NCBI RefSeq assembly: GCF_947507565.1
Contig: NC_089189.1
Coordinates: forward strand, 1,922,001 to 1,986,000
Length of the DNA stretch: 64,000 nucleotides
Direction of reading: 5' to 3'
Origin: Oscarella lobularis
Lineage: Eukaryota; Porifera; Homoscleromorpha; Homosclerophorida; Oscarellidae
The position numbers and the translations under genes are program-made. The first letter of the stretch is position 1. Each line of letters begins with the position of its first letter. Below, in pieces: positions 36,299 to 47,706 of the stretch. The notes beneath the pieces are model-generated. The model did not search any database, had not been told where the DNA came from, and was given only the letters and a program-made list of their open reading frames with translations.

Positions 36299-37609
36299 AT
36301 GAAGAAAACGGTCTCTATCCTCTGGCTGTTATCCGTCTTGGGCGTCTCCGTACAAACAAATAACGGTAGAGCACTCAAAAGAACGAACCTAGACGATATC
36401 CGGGCTTCTTCTATAGAGACGACTGCTCACAGTGCTCAGGGTATTGTTGTCACTCCGAAAGAAGACGAGTTCGTGGAAGACGACGACATAACGTTCGAGT
36501 GCATCGTGAACGTCGGATATCCGCAAAACTCGTCCGTTGTCGAGTTTCGGTGGACGGTGCCGGACGCGAGCCGATTCCGAATACAGCAAGAAGACGTCCT
36601 AGCTCGCCCTGCTTCGTCTCGAGTGAAGATCTCGAGAGCGAAAGCCAGCGACGAAGGGACTTACACGTGTCGGGCAATCATAAATCAAACCGACTGCGAA
36701 AACGAAAGCGAAGAAGGTTTCGTCGACGACGAAGGGCGTATAATAAAAGATGAGGACGATCGATGTGCGCCGGACGATATTTCTGCCTCTGCCGTAGCAA
36801 CGCTCGGTAAATAACAATGAGTAGACGTAGAACACGCCCTTTCTCATCAAGTTTCGATTCTAGCTGTTCCTTCGGCTGGAGACGATCCGCGTTTTGCCGT
36901 TCCCTTGCAAGACGGCAATATCTTGTGTTTCACCGTTCCGGGAAAGAATGGAGACGTTCTCAGCCTCGTTTCAGACGAGAATATGATTGTAAACGCTCGT
37001 TACGTCGGGGAACCCTACGCGATGTGGATTGGCGAAATAGGTATAGTGCTAACAGATCGCGTGGGAAGTAGATGGCACATCAAGGTGATCGCTTCGAACC
37101 AAGAAGTGACACTCAATGGCACGATTGTTAAGAATAAGCTATCTCAGGCGGGATTGGTTATAGAGCCAGTGCATAAAGATGTAGTTAGAATTAAGCAGGA
37201 AGATAAGCAAGTAGGTGTGACGGTTGAGTTCATCTCAGATCACCTGAGCTTTTACCTGACTGATGGACGAGGCTTGTCGTCAACAGTGCATGGAATTTTG
37301 GGTGAGTGTAAAGGTTCAAATATAAAAAAATCGTTTCTCTTTTCATCGAAGCAAGTTTTAGGCCAGTTCTACAAATCGTCTCACAGCGTATACCCCAACA
37401 GTGAAGCTGGGCAGGGGGTTCTACTGCACGAAGGCAATGTCTCAGCTATTCTACAGAAGCAGTCTCGATGGCCTTACGTTCGAGCGAGGCCAGAGTCAAA
37501 ATGTTGGAGCCCAATCGAGGATCATTTTGTCACTGAATGGAAAATTTCGAACTACATTTTGAACGATCTGTTTCAAAGCAAACCCGAGGTCATCAAAAGA
37601 AGAAGGTAG
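36299..37609 (+). CDS. Secreted Ig plus ITIH C-terminal-domain protein
   Basis: Three exons, 36299-36806, 36864-37301 and 37362-37609, about 397 residues. The signal peptide is MKKTVSILWLLSVLGVSVQT. Exon 1 encodes one Ig domain (FECIVNV, VEFRWTV, DEGTYTCRAI). Exons 2-3 encode a domain resembling the inter-alpha-trypsin inhibitor heavy-chain C-terminus: GDDPRFAVPL, LCFTVPGKNGDVLSLVSD, GLSSTVHGILGQFY and a final KCW. In vertebrate ITIH proteins this domain follows a vWA domain and takes part in hyaluronan coupling; here there is no vWA and no obvious DPHF cleavage motif, although DDPRF is close. The second intron is 60 bp and stop-free. The gene lies between two matrix genes on the same strand. 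Confidence 0.78.
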
Positions 37610-37920
37610 ACCTCCCAGACCGCTGTTTCTTCCCATTGCTTAATTGGGTTGTCATTCATTTCCTTGTTTGTGTTGACTTGATTAGCATACCGTTTGTTCA
37701 CATTCGGAGAAATCCGATAATTTCGTTACTTTGTCAGCTGTCATTTCCTAATAAAATTACGATTTGTTGATACCGGTGACAATCAGGGTGACAATTATTG
37801 CTGTCAGGCAAGACGGTGAATTGAATACACTACTGTTCTAGGACGGTAATTGAGTTAATTAGCGTCAAGTTGGTCGTGGTTCTTATCTCTGAACCACACA
37901 TTCGTTCTGTTTCGAACCCC
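37610..37920. other. Intergenic between two matrix genes
   Basis: 311 bp, AT-rich, presumably holding the 3' end of the upstream gene and the promoter of the hemicentin-like gene. Nothing else was recognised. Confidence 0.4.
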
Positions 37921-40900
37921 ATGCAGTTGCTCTCTTGTGTTTTTGCCCTTTCTAGCATCCTTTTCCTACCGATCGTCGCTGCAGAATCGATTGATGTTGT
38001 CCTGCTGTTCAATTTAGCCAAAAACGACACTCTCGCCACGCTAAGGTCAACCCTAAGCAAGTTTCTGCAAGATTCAGACCATTTTGAGTCGCTAGCTTTG
38101 GGAAAATTTGGCAACAGTGGTGAGGGGCGTTGGTTGGGCTGTAGAATTTTTTTCTAGCGCACGTCTCTGTTTCTGTGTCTTCTTCAAGGCCTCAGTTCTC
38201 TAGTTCGCGGCAGTCATGACGGCATCAGTTGGTACGAGTATGACGTCTCGAAGCAGACAATGTGTTTCGACGGTTCGGCCTCATCCATCTTCCACGCGGT
38301 CGATCAGATGAAGCACGACGGACACTTGTTCGTCTTCAGCGACGACGACCTCGCGTTTCCGAACGCGCAAAGCTATCAGCAGACGATCGACTCCATTAGG
38401 GCGAAGCGCATTAAAATGACGTTGATTTTTGTAGACGTAGACTCGCAGAAACTGCCCGTGGTGAAAGAGAGCGTAGGCACGCTTTTGCGCGACATCGGCG
38501 GCGATGCGATTCTAGCAGAAAGCGAGAAAGATTCCGAATCGCTACGATCGTACCTCTCGTCGGACATGGGCATGAAAATGTCGCTCGATGTCGCTTCGTT
38601 CCAGCGATTTCTCTTACCAAAGGGCACGCGTCGTTTCACATTTTACGTCGAACACTCGTGTGACGTTCTGACGGTGAACGTTCTCGGCGATCTCGCGTCG
38701 CATCAGATTTTGCTCAGGCACGAAGACGAGACTTTCGACGACGTTATCGAGCAGTTCAACTTCACTTCAGCAACGCTAACTCGCTATCGAAATGCACCCT
38801 CCGGACAATATTCGGCTCGATTCGCAGCTAGGTCTCTACTTGCTTTTACTGTTACGTGCAGTTCGGAGAAAGAGTCCGTGACTGTTCGGTTTTGTGAACG
38901 GTGGCCTTCGATTCTGTGCAGTGACCAAGTTCCTCATGTCCAACCTCATCAAAGTTGGTCTACATAACTAACTAACTTTCCCCCTTTTCGTTAATTATAC
39001 CCTGCATTTAGGTGTGAAGTACTTTATTTGGGTTAGACTTCTAGCTTCTGTTGTTCCAAAAGGTGACGACGCCCAACTGGTTCTTGTTACGCCTTTGACG
39101 TCTAGAAGCCTTACTCTGACTCGAATCGATATGCGAACCTTTGTAACTGAGAAGCTTATCTCTTTTGGAAACGAGTCTTATAGCGTTACACTTCACGCCA
39201 ATTCGAATCCCACAGAGTACAGTTTTGCCATTCAAGCTAAGAGCTCAACTGGTTAGTTCAGTGTCTTCGAAATTGCCTTGGCTGAAATACTTCCTTATAG
39301 GTTGGCCTCATGCTTTAGTGCGTCGTTTGTCGCGTGTGTTTCTGCGAGTTGGTTCAAGCGCGAGGCTCGATTGTCTTGTGACGACGCCCATTGCTAAAAC
39401 AAACTTTCGCTGGGAAATGCCGTCTGCTGGGGTGTACGATGAAGTGAGAATTGGGCCGGGTTATGTTGCTATTCCAAACGTCACAATCGCTTTGACCGGT
39501 CGCTATGTCTGTATTGCAACCACTGAGGCGGGCCTGACGAAAGTGGAATTCACTGTTATAGTAGAATGTAAACTGATTAGGGGAATTGTGTTCCTTGATA
39601 GCGTTTCTCTGTCTAGATAAACCAATCGTGTCTGCAGATTCGTTGAGAAGACTGGTTCCTGTTGGAAGCTACGTTCGATTGGTCTGCATTGCCGACGCTT
39701 ATCCTCATCCTAGAATTACGTGGATGCGTCCGAATGGCGAGCACCTGAAGCACGAAAGAGGAAGTACGAAGGATTTTGTGGCAGAAAAATCAAACGCTGG
39801 AAATTACACGTGCACTGCAACCAATACCATTGGATCTTCTTACGTCACGGTGGAATTGATTGTCTATGGTGAGCTATAAGCGCATGTTTGTGAAGTGAGG
39901 GAGGCACGCGTGATCTCGTGACCTCACCCACGCATTCTAGATTAGACTTATTTATTTATTATTTTATGTATCAATAACACAGCCATTTTCTTTTTATTCA
40001 GATATTGCTAAAGTCTCAGCCGTTGTTGCTTCTCTTCACGAACCAATGACACTGTCCTGTCTTCCACCCGATCCTCTTCAGCCCATCCAGAGCGTCAACT
40101 GGCTAAAAGACGGCTTTCCTATTGAAACTGACGATCAAAAAATTTACGTAGCAAGAATTACGATGAGTGACGGGGGTTTATACTTTTGCAACGGTAAAAC
40201 CGCCGACCAGTCGTACTTGCACACGTACTGTGTTACCGTCCAGGGTAAGTCTGATCAATGCATTAATTAAAGATCTACGCTGATGACTCTGTGTAGAGCC
40301 GCCTCTAATTTTAAACAAAGAAACGAACGTTGCCGCTGCCGTTGGATTGCAATTTTCTCTTCCGTGCTACGCTAATGGTTTTCCCAAGCCGACCATTTCG
40401 TGGTTTCGCGGCAGTGAGGAAGTAGTCGCTGTAAATGAAGCGAGGTTGAAGGTGACGGACGATGGGGTACTTCAGATCGATCCCATTCAACAGGATGACA
40501 GCGGTACTATTTTTACTTGCGTGGCCGAAAATGCCGCTGGAAAGCAATCTCACTCACTCAAGCTAACTTTGCAAGGTACAGGACGATTACGTTACTTGTG
40601 GCGTCGTGTCTTTAGTTGTGCTTTAGGGCCTCCTTATTATTCGGGTGGTGAGACGGAAGTGGTTGCAGTAGAGGGAGTGAACACATCTGTTGTCCTTGTT
40701 TGCCCACTCGAGGGAGATCCTCAGCCAGTTTATGATTGGATTCTTGATAGCGTGGTGCTTTTGAACAACAACGGAAAGGCGAGCAACTATCAAACGCTGC
40801 CTTCTGGAGAATTGCAAATCGATTTAGTGAGCTACGACGATGCGCGAACGTACCGGTGCTCTGCTCGCAATGAGTTTGGCCAGGCCTTGGTTACAGTCAA

Positions 40901-43900
40901 CCTAATTGTTCACGGTAAGATGCTGCAGTGTATAAGTGTTTGTGAGAGCACGCATAGTGTCAGAGGTCTCGTAACCTTCATTAAGTAAGTATTTTTCAAA
41001 CGGGGTCTCCAGTTGAAAACGAGTCTTTCTTAGTTGATACTAAGAGACCCAGTACTTGAGGTCATTATTTCGTAGAAAGGGAGACCTCAGCTACTTCCTA
41101 ACGGGGATGCTTCTTCTGTAACTAATTATTGTCTGTTTAAACAGTGGCTCCTTTTCGTCAAAGAGACGAACCTGTTGAGCAGATTGTCCAGAAAGGCAAT
41201 GATGAGGTGGTGAAGTGTCCTCTCACTGCACTTCCAAAGCCGCTGGTTGTCTGGAGTAGAGTGGAGCAATCTCCTCAGCAAGACGTCAGTGACTTTCTTG
41301 AGGACGTTGGCGACTTGAAGATAAAGAACGTCACAAAAGAAAAGCAAGGCTTGTACGAATGCAAAGCGATAAATTACGTTGGAGAAGCTTCTGCGAGAGT
41401 AAATTTGGTAGTTCAAGGTACGTTAGAGAGTTGCTGTACGTCACTCTTGCTTTATGCCTGTATATGTAGAAAGTCCTCTCGTCGAGAAGTTTCCGGTCGA
41501 TTCATTGGTCTTAGAATACGGGACGTCGTTCAGCATTCCTTGCGTTGTTTCCGGAGCGCCAGCTCCTTTGGTGATTTGGTACAAAAATGGGAATCCGCTG
41601 GAAAATTCCCGAGCCGGAGTTCTGGAAATCGTCAGCTTCTCAGTCGATGACGAAGGCTACTACAGCTGCGTTGGAGAAAACATTGGGGGAAAAGATAACG
41701 TGACCTTGTCAATCAGAGGAAAAAGAGGAGGTTAGTTTTGTGTTCAAAGTAGCAGTCCTGAAACTCGTTTAAGAGCCCTTGGCGCCCAAACAGGCGCGTG
41801 TCTGTGCTTCAGGCACTGTAGTTTAGCCAGCTCTTCGTTTTGGGAGGCAGTATCAAAAGTACAAGAGCGTTTTAGCTGTTAATCGGGTTTCAAAATTGAG
41901 CTCGTCAAAAATTTTTTAGTCTGAACATTTCACTCGGTATTAAGCAAACTCTAAACGTCGCGTTGCGTAAAACAGAACGTCTGAAAGCGCTATACTGTCG
42001 TTCTCCTGCAAGATTTTCACATATATCTTTATACATAGCTACAAACTATGAGTGGACCGAATGGTCACCGTGTTCAACGTCATGCGAAGGAGGAGTCCAA
42101 ACTCGCTCAAGAGACCTCTACTGCGACGATTCGTCGTCTTGCATTGACTCTCAGACAGAAGAACAGTCGTGCAATGCTAATTTTTCTTGCCCAGGTAAGC
42201 GTATCTCTGAGAATCAGCAGCAAATTTTCGACAGGCGATTCTTAGTACATGGCGAATGGGGAGCCTGGTCTCCGTCGCTCATCTGCTCGTCGACGTGCGG
42301 AGGGGGCTACACTTGGCATTTTCGTGATTGCGACTCTCCCAGACCGAGCAGAGGTGGTCGACAATGCTTGGGAGAAAATCGAAAAGTCGTCTTATGCAAT
42401 GTTCATCCCTGTCCACAACATGGGCAGTGGAGTACATGGGGCTCCTGGAGTGATTGTTCAAAATCGTGCGGACGACCTTACGGGACTCGAAGCCGTCAAC
42501 GTTTGTGCGACAATCCACCTCCAGCTCATGGTGGTCGAGACTGCAGGGGATTTAGCTCTGCGAGAGAAGCGTGTTCCGAAGCAGAATGCCCAAGTATTCA
42601 GCAAACATTTTACTTTTTCGTAGTGCATTTGTTTATTTAGTTCACGGAAATTGGAGCGAATGGCAGACGTGGGGGCCTTGCAGTTTTACGTGCGGCGGGG
42701 GCATTCGATCTCGTGCGCGGCTGTGTAACAATCCTACTCCTCGTCACGGCGGTATGCAATGCTCCGGCTTTCCAAGCGACGTACGCGAGTGCAACACTAA
42801 ACCCTGTCCCGGTAATAACGCGTTGGTCACACCTGCAGCTGAAATCAGTTGAGTTGTGTTTTCTAGTTGATGGAAGATGGAGTGTTTGGTCCCTGTGGTC
42901 GCCTTGCAGCGCTTCTTGCCATCCGGGAGGAAGGCAGAATCGAACGAGACATTGCAACGAACCTCCACCACAGAATGGCGGCTTAGACTGTGCCGGGTTT
43001 GGCACAGAAGCGAGGGACTGCAACACGGATCCGTGTCCCGGTAGGGTTTTATATTGGCTTTGCGTAAGATTTATTTTGAAAAAACGTGGCTGTAAGCTCT
43101 TTTACCGATAGTGCAGTGCAAAGAGGGTCTCTCAAGCTAGACCCTTTGTGCAGCTGCACAGAGTGTTACAATTGCTTGCAAGCCTACTACAAAGTGGCAT
43201 ACTAACTCTATCACCTGTCTATGCAGTTAAATATTAATTAAGTGAAACGTTATTCTTTAGTTGACGGCGGCTGGACGCTTTGGTCGAGCTGGTCCCACTG
43301 CTCGGCTTCATGCGGAGGTGGCGTTAACAGCAGGTCGCGCTGGTGTATCAATCCTCGTGCAGACTACGGCGGGAAGCCTTGCTATGGTCATCTCCAAGAA
43401 GTGAAAGAGTGCAGCACTGATCCGTGTCCAAGTAAGAAATCGTTGCAGTTCGCGCATCATCTTTATCAATAAGCGCTTTGATTATTAGTTGATGGAAGCT
43501 GGGGTCTGTGGAACGATTGGATCCCGAAGTGCTCTAGCGACAAAAATTCGTCGTGTGCGGACATCGTCCAGAGACGAACCCGGAAGTGCAACTCGCCAGA
43601 GCCTAAAAACGAGGGATCGCCTTGCCCCGGTCACGCTTTTCAGACTCGTCCTTGCGGAGGACTGCTGTGTCCAGGTAAGTTTTTGAATGAATTCAATCGC
43701 CATCCTATAACGCGCTCTGTGACAAGTTAACGGCGGCTGGAGCGAGTGGAGCAGTTTTACACCCTGTACGAGATCATGTGCCGGCGGCACGAAGACTCAC
43801 TTCAGACGCTGTGACAACCCCAAACCGTGGAACAACGGGCGTTATTGCTCCGCAAATGCCTTGGAGACGATATCGTGCAACACCCAGTGTTGCCCTGTTG

Positions 43901-45069
43901 ACGGGCGATGGACGCAGTGGAGCCAGTGGGGTGACTGCAGCAAGAACTGTATTGAATACGACGGAGCATCCGTCGGTCGTCGGGAGCGTTTACGAGAGTG
44001 CACTAGTCCGGCACCGGTCTGCGGTGGTCTCAACTGCTCGGGTTATAATGTGGAAACGAGTTTATGCAACAATCACCGATGCCCCAGTACGTGAAGTAAA
44101 CAACCGTGCTTGAACTTCACGTAAATTTAATTCTCTCTTTAGTTGATGGAATGTGGGGTTCTTGGGAAGGATGGAGCGCCTGTACGAGATCTTGTGCAGT
44201 AGGGGAGCACTTCCGCATTCGAAGATGCAATAATCCCGCTCCTCAATACGGTGGATTGAGCTGCTTAGGCATGGATCGTGAAGTGGAAAACTGCAATACG
44301 CAATGCTGTCCAGGTTATATAGAATTTCTGACTGCAAAAAAAATGTCGCTTTTTATTTGCGGATTTATCTAGTTCACGGTGGTTGGTCATTTTATAGTTC
44401 GTGGTCGGCCTGTAGCAGGTCATGCGGTGGAGGAATGCAATCTCGACGGCGGATGTGCGATAGTCCTCGACCGAGCTGCGGAGGCAGCGATTGCTCCGGA
44501 AGTAGCGTTGAGACACTGAACTGCAACCTGCAGTGCTGTCCAGGTACGACTGTAAATACATAATGGCAAGAAAAGGGTCGTAAGTCTTTTATAAACATTC
44601 AGTGCATGGTGCGTGGAGTTCTTGGGGAAGCTGGGAGGCATGCTCTCGAAGTTGTGCAACGGGAACGAGAATTCGCTATCGCCGCTGTGATAATCCGTCG
44701 CCTCGATGCGGAGGAGGGCAATGCGCGGGATCAGCTTTTCATCAAGAGAGATGCTGCAATGGTAGCAATAATTCTATTGATATTGAGGATTTTTTGTATG
44801 ACCGATCCTGTGTTCTTGTCTTTAGGTCCATGTCCTTCCAAGACCATTTACATTAGGCAGCATTACGCGGTCTATAGACGTTCATCGTACCAATCTAAGT
44901 ATTACGCATCGTGCGGCTTCTGGGGCTGGGGCAGATGCGCACGATACAGGTTTACTTTATATAAATAGAAACGATTTTTTAATAATTATTTTGTAGAAAT
45001 GCCTATCGGCAAACATCTGAATCGGCGTACAGACAAGTAGCCCGTTCGGTGTCAGGAGAGGCTTGTTAG
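37921..45069 (+). CDS. Hemicentin-like matrix protein: vWA-like, 7 Ig, 12 TSR
   Basis: Twenty-two exons: 37921-38119, 38189-~38920 (donor uncertain), 39012-39251, 39301-39567, 39617-39868, 40002-40244, 40297-40575, 40627-40914, 41145-41417, 41470-41730, 42039-42194, 42246-42593, 42641-42811, 42867-43040, 43261-43431, 43489-43674, 43727-44086, 44143-44313, 44373-44543, 44603-44761, 44826-44949, 44997-45069; roughly 1,765 residues. The signal peptide is followed by a vWA-like region (DVVLLFN, HLFVFSDDD, MTLIFVDVD) and a hemicentin-type linker (SGQYSARFAARS). Exons 4-10 each encode one Ig domain (ANFxCxA-type C and YxC strands); exons 11-20 encode 12 TSRs, two exons carrying two each. The end is the CGFWGWGRC module. 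Animal hemicentins are basement-membrane proteins; the nidogen G2F and calcium-binding EGF modules usual in their C-terminus are absent here. Confidence 0.82.
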
Positions 45070-45424
45070 GGAGACTTGAGCTGCGTAAGGAATAACGTGC
45101 CCGCTGCATTTTTGATTGATGTTTGTTCCAGATATTACGGTACTTCCATTATGTCCCACGCATAGTCTGTATGGTCATACATTCTTTTCCTCGTACCCGC
45201 TATGAGAATCGGATTGCATGCGTGCACAGGCGATGCAAGCTTCTGCTGGGTTTACGGCCTATCTGGAAAAAAATGGATAAAAAGGTTGCACAATAGTGTT
45301 AAATAGGAATAGAATTAAGATTTGTAATTCAAAGCAGCCAGTGTGGCGGTTTAATTGAAAGCGCTGGACTAAGTCATAGGAGCTCATTGACCAAGCAGCC
45401 TTAACTGTAGCTGAAGCTCAGGAA
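45070..45424. other. Intergenic, nothing recognised
   Basis: No conserved frame. The last 100 bases may be degraded upstream sequence of the RHS fragment, but stops interrupt the frame. Confidence 0.4.
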
Positions 45425-46327
45425 ATGTTGCCGTCTTTGAATTCGAATTTCACATTACAAATGGGATATGACGGACACATTCATCTTTATGATTTGCGAG
45501 ATGATTTGGTCCACATGAGAGGACGTTTGTACGACACAGTCCACTGCCTTTTTCTTACACCAGATCCCTACCTCGCCAACAGGTGGCGAGTTGTTGGCTA
45601 CAATTCGTACTCTTACGGTGAAAACAACCCACTTAGTTCAACGGACCCAAGCGGCTTTAGCTTTCTATCTGTTATGCGACATATACTTGCTTTTATAATG
45701 CACCTTCTTGCTATCTTTCTGAAGATTTCAGAAGTCGTGGCTGATGCCGCTGGACAGATTTGGGTCAATTTTTTGTCAGCGGGTTGGACGATGCTAGCAG
45801 ATTACGTAAATGGTGATAGCACTGCCACTATTCTAGAAGACGGAGGATTTACATTGCTGAACGGAGTTGCCGGAATGATAACAGAAGGAGCAGTCGCCGC
45901 TGAGAAAATTACTGAAACTGCAGCAAAGGTTATAGACCCAGCTGCAACTATGGCACTAGATGGAGCAAAGGGTGCAGTTACAGCAGCGACTTCCGGAGAG
46001 AACTCGTATAAGAGCATTCTACTCTCCGCAGGTAGTGGAGTAACAGAAGGAATAGTGGACACTGTAGCTTCTAACTTTGGCATTGAGGGAAATGAAAATG
46101 GCATTAATAAGGCGTCCGTTACCAAACTGCGCTCGTACAGTTCGGTCCCGTGTAGCATAAAAGCCGAAATTAAGAGTATTGTCAAAAAAATTGCAAAAGA
46201 TTCAATAAGTGTCGCTACAGAAGAAGCTCTCAAATTGACCAATGAACTCACTGATAAGTACGCTTTTTCTGAGAAACAAGAAAAGAAAGAGTTCGAATTT
46301 ATATCTCTCAAGGCAAGACATCAATGA
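45425..46327 (+). CDS. RHS-repeat core fragment of bacterial type, probable horizontal transfer
   Basis: An intronless 300-residue frame. The first 75 residues match the conserved RHS/YD-repeat core of bacteria: LVHMRGRLYD, FLTPDPYL, YNSYSYGENNPLSSTDPSG. In bacteria this core closes the RHS shell and is followed by a variable C-terminal effector. Here the usual PxxGRF between RLYD and FLTPDP is replaced by TVHC plus L, so the autoproteolysis-site region is altered. Only the C-terminal end of an RHS protein is present; no upstream YD repeats are seen. The tail (residues 80-300) is alanine-, glycine- and serine-rich with hydrophobic stretches and matches nothing I recognise, so no toxic activity can be assigned. 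It sits between intron-containing animal genes with no nearby assembly break visible. Confidence 0.7.
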   Translation: MLPSLNSNFTLQMGYDGHIHLYDLRDDLVHMRGRLYDTVHCLFLTPDPYLANRWRVVGYNSYSYGENNPLSSTDPSGFSFLSVMRHILAFIMHLLAIFLKISEVVADAAGQIWVNFLSAGWTMLADYVNGDSTATILEDGGFTLLNGVAGMITEGAVAAEKITETAAKVIDPAATMALDGAKGAVTAATSGENSYKSILLSAGSGVTEGIVDTVASNFGIEGNENGINKASVTKLRSYSSVPCSIKAEIKSIVKKIAKDSISVATEEALKLTNELTDKYAFSEKQEKKEFEFISLKARHQ

Positions 46328-47706
46328 ATTTGGCAACAATGACAGATGGACCGCGCTTGTTTACCAGCGAACTGAAAAATTCGGAAGGCCATGACGTCTA
46401 TAGGAAGCAAAACTCTCCTACGAATTCACAATTCTCTCACATGATAAGGAGCTTTGTGCCCCAAAAAGCACTCTAAGCGTAGACGCATTAGCTAGTATTG
46501 AGAAAGCTGCTGATTCGTTTGGACTCTCCCATGTGTCTCTGCACAACCATGCCATCATAAAGTCGCATTTTGCTGGCCACAAGAAGAAAAGCGTTCGAGA
46601 AGAGCTTTTTCTTTTTGATCGCATTAGCCAACTCATTCTTGCTCCATCAGCTAATGGAAAATGCTATCGTCAGGGCTGAAGGATATTTGTGCTTGCTTTT
46701 GTTACTGCTGTAGTTGTCGCTGCCGCTAAAAAGCCTCATAACTATAGTTACTGTGTTTGCTGCTTTTTCATTCATGCGTTTGTCTTCGCATTTTCAACTA
46801 AGCGTGCTTGGTATTTCTCTCAATCCATCGTGTCAGTCATGACTGAAAACTGACTAAAAATAGTAGCACTCGGTGTTACTTTTTTAGTGAGTTTTTATTC
46901 ATTAGGGTATCCGGGAGTGCATTCCGAGTACGGGACTGAAGGGCGAGAGATGAATGAACCTGACTAAAGCGATCCTGCGTCCTTTGGCGGCTACAACTCT
47001 TCAGAACGACTCTTAAGTCTTTTTTCTACAAGTAAGGCGAGCGTTCGCGCGTTTCGAACTCGTTTTTCGCGACGATGCGGCCTCCGACTTCGCCGCTAAT
47101 CGCTTTCCCTCATTGTTTCACTGTTCTCGCTTTCTGTACGCATCCAATCAGGTGCACAGCACTCAATTAGTTCCTGTACTCGAATCGCAGCAGCGGGGCC
47201 TCTCTTCGCGATCCTCTGGCGCAAATATATATCTGCATGTGTATGGCTTTGCTAAAGCGTTTGTTTTTCTCTCAGTAATGTACGGTGGATGATGAGAACG
47301 GCGTTGAAGAGTGAAGAAGTGCGAAGGGACATGGGAAATTGTTCCCGCCATCGTTTCACCATGTAATGACCTCTAAAACGTCTATAATCAGAAGGGTTGG
47401 GTACAAAGTTCTGGTTTGCCTCCAACATCCGTGAGCGTCGTGTAGAAAACTCGCTACTCCTTATATATATATATGTATATATATATATACCAAATGCTTT
47501 TTTTGATCGATATTCTTTCAGAAACAGCAAGTGCGACAAGAATACAGAAGAAGCACATAATAAACATACGCACAGGTAAAGACACGAAAGAGTCATTTCT
47601 GGACACGAGATCCCTAAAAGAAAAGAAAAGCCTCAATAAGCTTTACAAACAGAACGGATTTTACGACGTGAGACCAACGACAAGTCGAACTGGCATTTCT
47701 TACCAA
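46328..47706. other. Intergenic with a coding-like stretch and a TA microsatellite
   Basis: From about 46395 to 46680 the plus strand has an open stretch of coding-like composition (LSVDALASIEKAADSFGLSH, HNHAIIKSHFAGHKKK) that lacks a clear start. It may be a degraded continuation of the RHS-associated region or an unknown exon. A TA-rich microsatellite lies at about 47461-47489. Nothing else was recognised. Confidence 0.4.

Noticed and set aside
37302-37361. Retained in-frame sequence in the Ig-ITIH gene
   Set aside because: The 60-bp stretch is open, but it has a GTGAGT donor and a TTTTAG acceptor, and removing it gives HGILGQFY, which matches the ITIH C-domain wording.
45425-46327. Teneurin C-terminus
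   Set aside because: Teneurins also contain YD repeats, but the NNPLSSTDPSG and HMRGRLYD wording is that of bacterial RHS proteins and no teneurin EGF, NHL or membrane parts are nearby.
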